NCBI RefSeq assembly: GCF_014069875.1
Contig: NZ_CP059676.1
Coordinates: 558,001-622,000, forward strand
Reading direction: 5' to 3'
DNA length: 64,000 nucleotides
DNA from: Flaviflexus equikiangi
Lineage (GTDB): Bacteria; Actinomycetota; Actinomycetes; Actinomycetales; Actinomycetaceae
The notes under the pieces were generated by a model. It saw only the letters and a list, made by a program, of their open reading frames with translations. It did not search any database and had not been told where the DNA came from. Position numbers and translations under genes: made by a program. Numbering within the stretch: the first letter of the stretch is position 1; each line of letters starts with the position of its first letter. Shown piece after piece: positions 27,276 to 34,834 of the stretch.

Positions 27276-27983
27276 ATGAGCCTCCTCGACGTCATCTTCC
27301 CGATCCAATGCCCAGGATGCGGCCAATGGGACACTCCGCTGTGCGATGCGTGCGGCGAGAACATCGGCCCGCCAGTCGACGTCTCCGCGTCACTGCCGCA
27401 CCTTTCGCGCGTCCAATCGGACGGCACTGAAATATCGCTCTTCCCCGTGTGGGCACTGTCCTCCTACGAGGACACGAGAGAGATCATCCGCGCCTGGAAG
27501 AACCAGCCGTCGGATGCTCTCGACGCGGCTATCGGCACGCGGGTGGCGAGAGCAGTCGCAGGCACCGCGGACACTCTCGCCTCCCGCACGCTCGACGTGG
27601 TGCCGGTCCCGTCCCGTCCCGCACGCTATCGGCGAGACACCTACATTGCAGGGACGATCGCTGACAGTGTCGCCCGCGGCATCGCAGCCGGCGCGGCAGC
27701 TCCGCTCACGGTCAGATCCCGCGACCTGTTCATGCCGCGGCGCGGGCGCCAGCGGGGACGGTCGCGGAGGGAACGCCGTCAGCGAGACGCCGTCCACACC
27801 TACCCGTCTCCGTCCGGACTGTCGATCCTGCTCGTCGATGACGTCGCAACGACGGGCGCGACGCTCGAGGCCTGCTGGCGGGCGCTCGCGGACCACGAGG
27901 TTCTGGGAGCCGTCTGTGTGTCCGCTGTTATTCCCTCGTCCGAATTTGCGGACCTGCGTTCACGGCCATTGAACCTGGAGTAA
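27276..27983 (+). CDS. comF: ComF-family phosphoribosyltransferase-like protein
   Basis: A 235-aa protein with an N-terminal zinc-ribbon (C-P-G-C at 12-15 and C-D-A-C at 24-27) and a C-terminal phosphoribosyltransferase fold carrying the PRPP loop L-L-V-D-D-V-A-T-T-G-A-T. The family is linked to DNA uptake in competent bacteria, but in actinobacteria it sits in the mtrAB-lpqB-hpf cluster with no proven role. The ATG at 27276 lies 54 nt after lpqB. Confidence 0.85.
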   Translation: MSLLDVIFPIQCPGCGQWDTPLCDACGENIGPPVDVSASLPHLSRVQSDGTEISLFPVWALSSYEDTREIIRAWKNQPSDALDAAIGTRVARAVAGTADTLASRTLDVVPVPSRPARYRRDTYIAGTIADSVARGIAAGAAAPLTVRSRDLFMPRRGRQRGRSRRERRQRDAVHTYPSPSGLSILLVDDVATTGATLEACWRALADHEVLGAVCVSAVIPSSEFADLRSRPLNLE

Positions 27984-28021
27984 AGTGAGGTAAGCGATAT
28001 TCACAGGAAGTCGTGAAGGTG

Positions 28022-28056
28022 AAGGAGGTGGTCTGTTTCACTCGCCATCGAGGCGA
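28022..28056 (+). promoter_or_regulatory. Unpaired strong Shine-Dalgarno and small hairpin upstream of hpf
   Basis: AAGGAGGTG (28022-28030) is a near-perfect anti-16S match, yet no start codon lies 5-12 nt downstream. It is followed by a small TCGCC/GGCGA hairpin (28042-28056). The real hpf ribosome-binding site (GAGGAGA, about 28089-28095) is some 60 nt further on. It may be a leader element, or the remains of a short leader ORF. Confidence 0.3.
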
Positions 28057-28101
28057 ATTTGCCATTCTTTCGGGTTGATACCCTTTCATGAGGAGATAAT
28101 C

Positions 28102-28740
28102 GTGGAAATCATCGTACAAGGTCGTAATGCAGAGATTTCGGATCGGTTTAGGGAGCATGTCGCTGACAAGCTCGCCAAGGTTGAACAGTTTGCCCCTCGT
28201 GCCCAACGCGTCGAGGTAGAAGTTACCCACGAAGCGCACCTGGCCCAGACTGATGTGACGGAGAAGATCGAGATCACGGTCGTCGATAAAGGCCCGGTCA
28301 TCCGGGCAGAGGCCTCCGCCTCCGACCGTGGTGCAGCACTCGATCTCGCCACCACAAAACTGATCGAGAGGCTGCGTCGGGTCCGCGATCGCAAGAAGGA
28401 CCACCGTCGTGGTTCCAACGGCCAAGAACCGTCCGAGCTCAACATCGACTTGAAGGAGCTCAACGCCGACCTCGTGGCAGAGCAGCCGCGGGAAGAGACC
28501 GTGCCGACGGAGCCGGGACAGGCCGTTGAACAGCAGCTCGGCGATTCTCCCGTGATCGTCCGGCAGAAGCTTCATGAGGCGTCGCCCATGAGCGTGGACC
28601 AGGCCCTGTACGAGATGGAGTTGGTGGGTCACCCCTTCTTCCTCTTCATCGATGAGGATACGAAGCAGCCATGCGTCGTCTACCATCGCCACGGTTGGAC
28701 CTATGGCGTCATACGCCTCGACACGACTGTCACCGACTGA
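28102..28740 (+). CDS. hpf: Long-form ribosome hibernation promoting factor
   Basis: A 212-aa protein with the HPF/YfiA domain at residues 1-105 (I-I-V-Q-G-R-N-A-E-I, then a beta strand with V-E-V-E-V-T-H-E, and a helix A-L-D-L-A-T-T-K-L). A charged linker and the C-terminal dimerisation domain follow (S-P-V-I-V-R-Q-K and H-P-F-F-L-F-I-D). The long form dimerises 70S ribosomes in stationary phase. I chose the GTG at 28102 because GAGGAGA lies at the right spacing; an upstream in-frame TTG at 28075 has no site. A strong terminator follows. Confidence 0.92.
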   Translation: MEIIVQGRNAEISDRFREHVADKLAKVEQFAPRAQRVEVEVTHEAHLAQTDVTEKIEITVVDKGPVIRAEASASDRGAALDLATTKLIERLRRVRDRKKDHRRGSNGQEPSELNIDLKELNADLVAEQPREETVPTEPGQAVEQQLGDSPVIVRQKLHEASPMSVDQALYEMELVGHPFFLFIDEDTKQPCVVYHRHGWTYGVIRLDTTVTD

Positions 28741-28744
28741 GAAC

Positions 28745-28780
28745 GCAGAAGCCCACGGGGAAACCCGTGGGTTTCTGCTT
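28745..28780 (+). terminator. Intrinsic terminator after hpf
   Basis: A 15-bp stem (28745-28759 with 28764-28778, one G-T pair) with a GAAA tetraloop lies 5 nt after the hpf stop. It is followed by only two Ts. Confidence 0.85.
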
Positions 28781-28818
28781 GTCAGCCGCACCGGTAGAAT
28801 AGGGGAGGTTTATCCGCT

Positions 28819-30219
28819 GTGAGTATCGAGGTGCATGTGAGCGATCGTCCGCTATCAGTTGCCGTTATCGGCGCAGGCCCGGCTGGAATCTATGCCGCCG
28901 ACATCCTGTCGAAGTCCGAGATCGAGACATCGATCGACCTGTACGAGCGGCTGCCGGCCCCCTTCGGTCTCGTCCGCTACGGTGTCGCCCCAGACCACCC
29001 CCGTATCAAGCAGATCATCGTGGCGCTCTACAAGATTCTGCAGCGCGGCGACATCCGCCTCATCGGCAATGTGACGGTGGGGCGTGACATCACGATCGAC
29101 GAGATGAGAGCCCATTACGACGCGATCATTGTCGCGACGGGCTCCGACCGGGATGCCCCGCTCGACATTCCCGGCATCGACCTCGAAGGGTCGTACGGCG
29201 CGGCAGACTTCGTGTCCTGGTACGACGGGCACCCCGACTATCCGAGGGAATGGCCCCTCGAGGCGAAAGAGGTCGCCGTTCTCGGCGTCGGAAACGTCGC
29301 CCTCGATGTGGCCCGTATTCTCGCCAAGCATCCTGACGATCTCATGGTGACAGAGATACCAGAGAACGTTGAGAAGGGCCTGCGCGCCAACCCGATCACC
29401 GACGTCCATGTCTTCGGACGCCGCGGGCCCGCCCAGGTCAAGTTCACTCCGCTCGAGCTGCGAGAGCTCGGGAAGGTCCCTGATGTGGATGTCATCGTCT
29501 ACGAAGAGGATTTCGATTTCGATGAGGGCTCGCAGGAGGCGATCAACTCCTCCAACCAGACGAAACAGGTCGTCAACACCCTGACAGACTGGGTCATGAG
29601 GGACTCGGAGCCGACAGCATCACGGCGCATCCACCTCCACATGCTCCAAGCACCGGTCGAGATCCTGGGCACGGACCGTGTCGAGGGCGTTCGGATGGAG
29701 AGGACGGAGCTCACCGGAGACGGCTCCGTCAAGGGCACCGGCACGTTCATCGACTATCCGGTCCAGGCCGTCTATCGGGCGGTCGGATACTTCTCCTCCC
29801 CGGTCGAGGGCCTTCCCTTCGACGATATCCACGGAGTCATCCCCAACATCGAGGGCCGTGTGATCCAGCCCGGCGGGGACCACATCCCCGGGGTTTATGC
29901 GACAGGGTGGGTCAAGCGTGGCCCTGTCGGTCTCATCGGCTCGACCAAGTCCGATGCTCGCGAAACCATCACCCACCTCGTCGAGGATGCTGAGGCGGGA
30001 AAGCTCGACCGGCTTGCAGATCGCACCGATGGGGAGCCCGTGACAGCTCTTCTCGACGATCGGGGCGTCAAGTACACGACATGGCAGGGCTGGGAGATCC
30101 TCGAGGAGTTCGAGAAGGCACTCGGAGAGGCCCAGGGCAGGGAGCGCGTCAAGGTCGTGGAGCGGGCGACGATGACGGCGATCTCGCGGGGCGAAGAACA
30201 TGACGGGAAGCTGTACTGA
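28819..30219 (+). CDS. fprA: FprA-type ferredoxin/NADP reductase
   Basis: A 466-aa adrenodoxin-reductase-like flavoprotein that moves electrons between NADPH and ferredoxin. It has the FAD motif G-A-G-P-A-G-I-Y-A-A (residues 18-27), the A-P-F-G-L-V-R-Y-G-V-A-P-D-H signature, the NADPH motif G-V-G-N-V-A-L-D-V-A-R near 157, and the C-terminal G-W-V-K-R-G-P segment. The GTG at 28819 is the start; the stop overlaps the ATG of the next gene (TGATG). The partner ferredoxin is not in the window. Confidence 0.92.
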   Translation: MSIEVHVSDRPLSVAVIGAGPAGIYAADILSKSEIETSIDLYERLPAPFGLVRYGVAPDHPRIKQIIVALYKILQRGDIRLIGNVTVGRDITIDEMRAHYDAIIVATGSDRDAPLDIPGIDLEGSYGAADFVSWYDGHPDYPREWPLEAKEVAVLGVGNVALDVARILAKHPDDLMVTEIPENVEKGLRANPITDVHVFGRRGPAQVKFTPLELRELGKVPDVDVIVYEEDFDFDEGSQEAINSSNQTKQVVNTLTDWVMRDSEPTASRRIHLHMLQAPVEILGTDRVEGVRMERTELTGDGSVKGTGTFIDYPVQAVYRAVGYFSSPVEGLPFDDIHGVIPNIEGRVIQPGGDHIPGVYATGWVKRGPVGLIGSTKSDARETITHLVEDAEAGKLDRLADRTDGEPVTALLDDRGVKYTTWQGWEILEEFEKALGEAQGRERVKVVERATMTAISRGEEHDGKLY

Positions 30220-31268
30220 TGCACGGGGAATACAAGGAACCCGGCCACAAGCTCGTCGTCGTCGATCTCGATGTCGCCGACAATGAGCTGAGGAACGTGC
30301 GCCTCGCGGGAGACTTCTTCCTCGAACCGGATGATGCTCTCGACCGGATCACCCAGGCGATCGACGGGCTGCCTGCCGACTCGCCGGCGGCAGACATCGC
30401 ACATGCCGTCACCGTCGTGCTCAAGCCGGGCGACGAGCTCTTCGGGTTGAGCCCCCACGGTATCGCCACCGCCGTCAGGCGCGCCCTCGGCCACTCCGTG
30501 GACTGGGATGACATCGAGTTCGAGGTGATCCACGGCCCCGTCGTGTCCCCGATGGTGAACGTCGCACTCGACGAGACCCTGATCGAGGATGTTGCGTCCG
30601 GGAGGCGGAAGCCTTTCATGCGGATCTGGGAGTGGGATTCTCCCTGCGTCGTCATCGGCTCCTTCCAATCCGTCGAGAATGAGATCGACTGGAACGGCAT
30701 GACTGAGCACGGGGTGACGCTGTGCCGTCGCGTGACGGGCGGCGGGGCGATGTTCATGGAGCCCGGGAACTGCATCACCTACTCCCTCGTCATCCCCACG
30801 ACACTCGTCGACGGCATGAGTTTCAAGGACTCCTACCCATTCCTCGACGAATGGGTCATGGAAGCCCTCGAGAAGGTCGGCGTCAAGGCAACCTACGTGC
30901 CGCTCAACGACATCACGTCCGAGAAGGGCAAGATCGGCGGCGCGGCACAGAAGCACTTCGCCTCCGGCGTCATGGTCCACCACGTCACGATGTCTTACGA
31001 CATCGATGCGGAAAAGATGCTCGACTGCATCCGGATCGGCAAGGAAAAGGTTCGGGACAAGGGGCTCCGTTCCGCGGTGAAGCGCGTCGATCCGATGAAG
31101 TCCCAGACAGGCATGGCGCGCGAGGACATCATCGCCGTCTTCCTCGACCACTTCGCCGCGAAATACAACGCGCAACCAGGTGCGCTCACCGACAGCGACA
31201 TTGCTCGCGCCCAGCAGCGGTGCGAGACGAAGTTCAACACGGACGAATGGACGTTCCGCTTGCCCTGA
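30219..31268 (+). CDS. Lipoate-protein ligase A-like protein with N-terminal accessory domain
   Basis: A 349-aa biotin/lipoate ligase-family protein. The catalytic core from about residue 100 has R-R-V-T-G-G-G-A-M-F (lipoyl-adenylate pocket) and K-I-G-G-A-A-Q-K, whose first Lys is the family catalytic residue. The first 80 residues (G-E-Y-K-E-P-G-H-K-L-V-V-V-D, then A-G-D-F-F-L-E-P) look like the accessory domain that sits at the C-terminus of E. coli LplA, so the domain order is reversed. It is coupled to fprA by a 1-nt overlap. It could attach lipoate or octanoate to E2/GcvH proteins; the substrate is not proven by sequence. Confidence 0.8.
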   Translation: MHGEYKEPGHKLVVVDLDVADNELRNVRLAGDFFLEPDDALDRITQAIDGLPADSPAADIAHAVTVVLKPGDELFGLSPHGIATAVRRALGHSVDWDDIEFEVIHGPVVSPMVNVALDETLIEDVASGRRKPFMRIWEWDSPCVVIGSFQSVENEIDWNGMTEHGVTLCRRVTGGGAMFMEPGNCITYSLVIPTTLVDGMSFKDSYPFLDEWVMEALEKVGVKATYVPLNDITSEKGKIGGAAQKHFASGVMVHHVTMSYDIDAEKMLDCIRIGKEKVRDKGLRSAVKRVDPMKSQTGMAREDIIAVFLDHFAAKYNAQPGALTDSDIARAQQRCETKFNTDEWTFRLP

Positions 31269-31289
31269 GTCCGGAATCGAAAGGACATC

Positions 31290-32162
31290 ATGAACCGTTC
31301 CACTCTCAACGGCGTCAAGACGGCTGTGCTCCTCGGCGTGCTCTGGGCGATCCTGCTCGCCATCGGCGGCCTCCTCTCCGCAGGATCCGGCAGCTCCAGC
31401 TTCATCGTCGTCTTCGCACTCATCGGGCTCGGCAGCACCGCCTACACGTATTGGAACTCGGACAAGCTGGCGATACGCGCTATGCGGGCCCGGGAGGTGA
31501 GCGAGGCAGAGTTCCCGTGGTACCACCAGACGGTGCGAGAGCTTGCCGTGAAGGCCGGCCAGCCCATGCCGCGACTGTTCGTGGCACCCACGTCCTCACC
31601 GAATGCTTTCGCCACGGGACGCAACCCGAAGAACGCGGCCGTGTGCGTCACGGACGGGATCCTTGACCTGTTGAACGAGCGCGAACTCCGCGCCGTTCTC
31701 GGGCATGAGCTCATGCACGTCTACAACCGTGACATCCTCACGTCCTCGATCGCCGCCGGACTGGCAGGGATCATCTCCTCTCTTGCCCAGTTCTTCATGT
31801 TCTTCGGCATGAGAGGCGACCGCAACAATTCGAGCCCGTTCGGCTTCATCGGTGTTCTCCTCATGGCGCTGCTGGCACCGCTTGCGGCAAGCCTCATTCA
31901 GCTCGCCGTCTCACGCACGCGGGAATACGATGCGGACCACGACGGGGCGGAGCTGACGGAGGATCCGCTCGGCCTCGCATCTGCCCTCAACAAGATCGCG
32001 GGAGGCACAGTCCGCACTCCCATGACGGAGACGCCGCAGATGGACAGCGTGTCGCACATGATGATTGCGAACCCGTTCGCGGGCAAGGGCCGTGCGCTCT
32101 TCTCAACCCACCCTCCGATGGAGGACCGGATCCGCCGCCTGGAGAAGATGGCGGGATACTGA
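31290..32162 (+). CDS. htpX: HtpX zinc metalloprotease
   Basis: A 290-aa M48 membrane protease with helices near the N-terminus (10-30, 36-53) and around 145-200. The zinc site H-E-L-M-H is at 139-143, and the third ligand Glu is in R-E-Y-D-A-D near 210. It degrades damaged membrane proteins in stress. The ATG at 31290 has GAAAGGA upstream. A shared hairpin separates it from yajQ. Confidence 0.93.
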   Translation: MNRSTLNGVKTAVLLGVLWAILLAIGGLLSAGSGSSSFIVVFALIGLGSTAYTYWNSDKLAIRAMRAREVSEAEFPWYHQTVRELAVKAGQPMPRLFVAPTSSPNAFATGRNPKNAAVCVTDGILDLLNERELRAVLGHELMHVYNRDILTSSIAAGLAGIISSLAQFFMFFGMRGDRNNSSPFGFIGVLLMALLAPLAASLIQLAVSRTREYDADHDGAELTEDPLGLASALNKIAGGTVRTPMTETPQMDSVSHMMIANPFAGKGRALFSTHPPMEDRIRRLEKMAGY

Positions 32163-32178
32163 CGCTCCGGACAGCAGT

Positions 32179-32205
32179 GTGGGGCACGCCCTTGGCGTGC
32201 CCCAC
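32179..32205. terminator. Bidirectional terminator between htpX and yajQ
   Basis: A perfect 12-bp GC-rich stem (32179-32190 with 32194-32205) with a 3-nt loop sits between the convergent genes. No T-run follows on either strand. Confidence 0.8.
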
Positions 32206-32214
32206 GCGTGCTTC

Positions 32215-32709
32215 TCAGCGGTAGTTCTGGAACGACACGGCGAAGTCGAAGTCCGCTCCCTTGAGGAGAGCGATCGTGTCCTGCAGGTCATCGCGCGACT
32301 TGGATGTGACGCGAATCTCGTCGCCCTGGATCTGTGTCTTGACGGACTTCGGCCCCTCATCGCGAATCAGCTTCGTGATCTTCTTCGCGTTCTCCTGGGA
32401 GATGCCCTCCTTGAGGGCCCCGGCGAGACGGTACTCCTTGCCAGACTGGGCTGGTACTCCTTCGCCCACATCGACACACTTGAGGGAGACGCCGCGTCGG
32501 ACGAGCTTCGTCTGGAGCACGTCGTAGACGGCCAGGCACCGCTCCTCAGAGTTGGCCTTCATGAGGATGGTTTCCCCCTTGAGCTCGATCGATGCATCGA
32601 CGCCCTTGAAGTCGTAGCGCTGGTTGATCTCCTTCGCCGTCTGGTTGACCGCGTTATCAACCTCCTGCATGTCATACGTGGAAACGACATCAAAAGAAGA
32701 GTCGGCCAT
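32215..32709 (-). CDS. YajQ-family nucleotide-binding protein
   Basis: A 164-aa YajQ/UPF0234 protein made of two ferredoxin-like halves: S-F-D-V-V-S near the start, I-N-Q-R-Y-D-F-K-G, then E-I-S-type motifs such as [12 protein letters not shown] and [18 protein letters not shown] near the end. Some homologues bind cyclic di-GMP or GTP. The ATG at 32709 follows AAAGGATGG, and an upstream in-frame extension is unsupported. Confidence 0.9.
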   Translation of the reverse strand: MADSSFDVVSTYDMQEVDNAVNQTAKEINQRYDFKGVDASIELKGETILMKANSEERCLAVYDVLQTKLVRRGVSLKCVDVGEGVPAQSGKEYRLAGALKEGISQENAKKITKLIRDEGPKSVKTQIQGDEIRVTSKSRDDLQDTIALLKGADFDFAVSFQNYR

Positions 32710-32772
32710 GGTCCATCCTTTCGCGTTCACTAGGCGCTCGACGTGAGGTCGAGCACTGGTACGTCTACCAGT

Positions 32773-32803
32773 TTGACATGACCCAGATGGAACTTGGTAG
32801 TCT
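32773..32803 (+). promoter_or_regulatory. Probable promoter of the tRNA-Tyr/Thr/Met-rpmG unit
   Basis: A perfect TTGACA (32773-32778) is followed after 19 bp by TAGTCT (32798-32803), the TAnnnT -10 type frequent in actinobacteria. The spacer is slightly long. Two short inverted repeats lie just upstream: 7-bp arms at 32736-32742/32748-32754 and at 32755-32761/32766-32772. The second ends directly before the -35. Confidence 0.55.
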
Positions 32804-32828
32804 CCCTAGTGCACCCCTTGGGGTGGAC

Positions 32829-32912
32829 GGCGGGTTGACCGAGCGGCCAATGGTATCTGACTGTAAATCAGACGCGAGAGCTACGGGGGTTCGAATCCCT
32901 CACCCGCCACCA
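32829..32912 (+). tRNA. tRNA-Tyr (GTA)
   Basis: Cloverleaf with a 7-bp acceptor (GGCGGGT/ACCCGCC), anticodon GTA at 32863-32865, a TTCGAAT T-loop and a long variable region as in bacterial tRNA-Tyr. The CCA end is encoded. Confidence 0.96.
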
Positions 32913-33009
32913 CGTGATTCGTCACGTAAACGCGTGAGTGACCTCACCGCTTCCGAAGCCCCACCAGGTTTGGTGTGGAACCGGGAGCGCTGATAAGCTC
33001 GTTCGCGTT

Positions 33010-33085
33010 GCCCCGATAGCTCAGACGGCAGAGCGTCTCCATGGTAAGGAGAAGGTCCAGGGTTCAATTCCCTGTCGGGGCTCCA
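33010..33085 (+). tRNA. tRNA-Thr (GGT)
   Basis: Acceptor GCCCCGA/TCGGGGC, anticodon loop ATGGTAA with GGT at 33043-33045, T-loop TTCAATT. The CCA end is encoded. Confidence 0.96.
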
Positions 33086-33114
33086 TTTTGCGGAGCCGGT
33101 CCGTAGGATGTTGC

Positions 33115-33188
33115 GGCGGGGTAGCTCAGCTGGTCAGAGCGCACGACTCATAATCGTGAGGTCGCGGGTTCAAGCCCCGCCCCCGCTA
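33115..33188 (+). tRNA. tRNA-Met (CAT), elongator type
   Basis: Acceptor GGCGGGG/CCCCGCT (one G-T pair at position 1), anticodon loop CTCATAA, T-loop TTCAAGC. CCA is not encoded. It ends 54 nt before rpmG, the usual actinobacterial order. Confidence 0.95.
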
Positions 33189-33242
33189 CAGGTAAGAGAG
33201 ATCGCGGAATCGCCGTATCTCGCAGAACGAAGTGAGGAAACC

Positions 33243-33413
33243 GTGGCATCAAAGTCTGCCGACGTTCGCCCCAAGATCACCCTCGCCTGCGAGGTGTGCA
33301 AGGAGCGCAACTACATCACGAAGAAGAACCGTCGTAACAACCCAGATCGTCTCGAGATGAAGAAGTACTGCGCACGCTGCAACGCTTCGACAACGCACCG
33401 CGAGACCCGCTAG
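33243..33413 (+). CDS. rpmG: Ribosomal protein bL33
   Basis: A 56-aa large-subunit protein with the zinc-type cysteine pairs C-E-V-C and C-A-R-C. It starts at GTG 33243 after GAGGAAA ([14 protein letters not shown]). It follows the Thr and Met tRNAs and is ended by a strong terminator. Confidence 0.96.
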   Translation: MASKSADVRPKITLACEVCKERNYITKKNRRNNPDRLEMKKYCARCNASTTHRETR

Positions 33414-33426
33414 AGTCTGTTCGATT

Positions 33427-33455
33427 AACCCGCCTGGTCCTCCAGGCGGGTTTTC
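33427..33455 (+). terminator. Intrinsic terminator after rpmG
   Basis: An 11-bp stem (33427-33437 with 33442-33452) and TCCT loop are followed by a T-rich tail: the best textbook terminator in the window. Confidence 0.92.
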
Positions 33456-33471
33456 TTATCCCAGGAGTGCC

Positions 33472-34320
33472 ATGACAGGTCTCGATCGCCGCCAGGCCGG
33501 GCTTGTGCAGGCATGGTTCCCGGGCGCGCGGCTCGTCGCCGACATGTCCTGGGGTCTCGTCGACTCGACAGTCCTCCATCTCGCCACTGTCGATGAGGAG
33601 ATCGTCGTCAAGGCCGGCGGACCCCGCAACGCACATATCGCCCGAGACATCACCGCCCACGAAACCGTCGTGCCGCGCCTGGCCGCCAGGGGTCTCGCAC
33701 CGCGCCTCCTGCGGGCCGACCGGGATGCTCGGATCCTTGTGCACAGCTACGTACCGGGAGACCTGGTCGACGATGGTCCCTCGGAATCCGACCCCGACGT
33801 CATTCAAGAGGCTGGGGAGATCCTCTCACTCCTGCATAGCCTGGGCGGTTATGTGGATGACACGATCGAGGCGCAGCTCATATCCGCTGGCCTCAAATGG
33901 CTGCGCAAGCCCACGCGGATACCGGCCGCACAGTCTGCCCTCGCGCAGGACTATCTCGCGGGCCACAGACCGAGGCCGGTGTGGGTTGTGCCCAGCCACG
34001 GGGACTACAGCGGGCGCAACTGGGTGAGGACGGAGAGCGGAATCGCCGTCATCGATTTCGGCCGTTTCGGATACCGTCCCAGGCGCCAGGACTTTCTGCG
34101 CATGTTCTTCCGCCGCTGGCACGATCATCCCGCCGAACGCGAACTGTTCCTGGCCGGCTACGGAGAAGAGGCCGAGGCGGACGGCGTTGACTGGTGGATC
34201 GATGTGCTTCGCGAGGCCGTATCGACGGCAGGGTGGGCGCACAAGGTGGGGGATGAGCCGTTCGAGCGGCTGGGCCTGCGCTACGTCGAGATCGCACTCG
34301 ATGCACTCGGGAGCCCGTAG
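33472..34320 (+). CDS. APH-family phosphotransferase, substrate unknown
   Basis: A 282-aa aminoglycoside-phosphotransferase/choline-kinase-fold protein. The catalytic loop S-H-G-D-Y-S-G-R-N-W (Asp and Asn present) is near residue 180, and I-D-F-G with the Mg-binding Asp follows. The ATP-binding lysine is probably in V-V-K-A-G-G near 45. No resistance-gene subfamily signature was recognised, so a metabolic or housekeeping small-molecule kinase is more likely than drug resistance. ATG at 33472. Confidence 0.8.
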   Translation: MTGLDRRQAGLVQAWFPGARLVADMSWGLVDSTVLHLATVDEEIVVKAGGPRNAHIARDITAHETVVPRLAARGLAPRLLRADRDARILVHSYVPGDLVDDGPSESDPDVIQEAGEILSLLHSLGGYVDDTIEAQLISAGLKWLRKPTRIPAAQSALAQDYLAGHRPRPVWVVPSHGDYSGRNWVRTESGIAVIDFGRFGYRPRRQDFLRMFFRRWHDHPAERELFLAGYGEEAEADGVDWWIDVLREAVSTAGWAHKVGDEPFERLGLRYVEIALDALGSP

Positions 34321-34560
34321 CGTACGGTGCTGGGTGCAGTGATACAAGAGCCTGCACGACTTCTCAGTGTGACGACTGTCGCGGCTTTCCGTTCGCCATT
34401 TCCGCGAGATCGGCGTAAGGTCGTAACTACCGCACAGAAGGTGTTGTACGGTATTCACGACAGATTAAACTGGAACTTTGTTCCTTCTGCACTGAGTGAC
34501 GAACTAGCACCACCGGGACGATCGAACGTCGATCGCCCCACGCCAGAAGGGATAAGTATT

Positions 34561-34767
34561 ATGGCTACAGGTATTGTTAAATGGTTCAACGGAGACAAGG
34601 GCTTCGGCTTCATCGAGGCTGACGACAAGTCGGCAGATGTTTTCGTTCACTACTCCGCGATCCAGACCAAGGGTTTCCGTACTCTCGATGAGGGTGCGAA
34701 GGTCGAATACGATGTCGAGCAGGGCCCCAAGGGTCCCCAGGCCTCGAACCTCTCGGTAATCGGCTGA
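34561..34767 (+). CDS. cspA: Cold-shock domain protein
   Basis: A 68-aa single cold-shock domain with the RNA-binding motifs K-G-F-G-F-I and V-F-V-H-Y (RNP1 and RNP2). The start ATG 34561 has AGAAGGGA upstream. It is preceded by 240 nt without a gene, consistent with the long structured leader of cold-shock genes. A weak promoter-like pair (TTGTAC 34444-34449, TAAACT 34466-34471) would give a 5' UTR of about 85 nt. A perfect terminator follows. Confidence 0.95.
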   Translation: MATGIVKWFNGDKGFGFIEADDKSADVFVHYSAIQTKGFRTLDEGAKVEYDVEQGPKGPQASNLSVIG

Positions 34768-34779
34768 TCTATCTGAGAT

Positions 34780-34812
34780 AAAGGGCCGCTGTCTTTATGA
34801 CAGCGGCCCTTT
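34780..34812 (+). terminator. Terminator after cspA
   Basis: A perfect 14-bp stem (34780-34793 with 34799-34812) with a TTTAT loop. The 3' arm ends in TTT and the 5' arm begins with AAA, so it can work in both directions for cspA and the convergent lipoprotein gene. Confidence 0.88.
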
Positions 34813-34834
34813 GCTATGCCTAGAAGGGGCGAGT

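Noticed and set aside
29895-31526. 543-aa minus-strand frame
   Set aside because: Antisense to fprA and the lipoate ligase gene, both with clear motifs. The composition (His/Asp-rich) is typical of shadow frames.
33115-33188. Initiator tRNA-fMet
   Set aside because: Position 1 pairs with 72 (G-T) and the anticodon stem lacks the three G-C pairs of initiators, so it is read as the elongator tRNA-Met.
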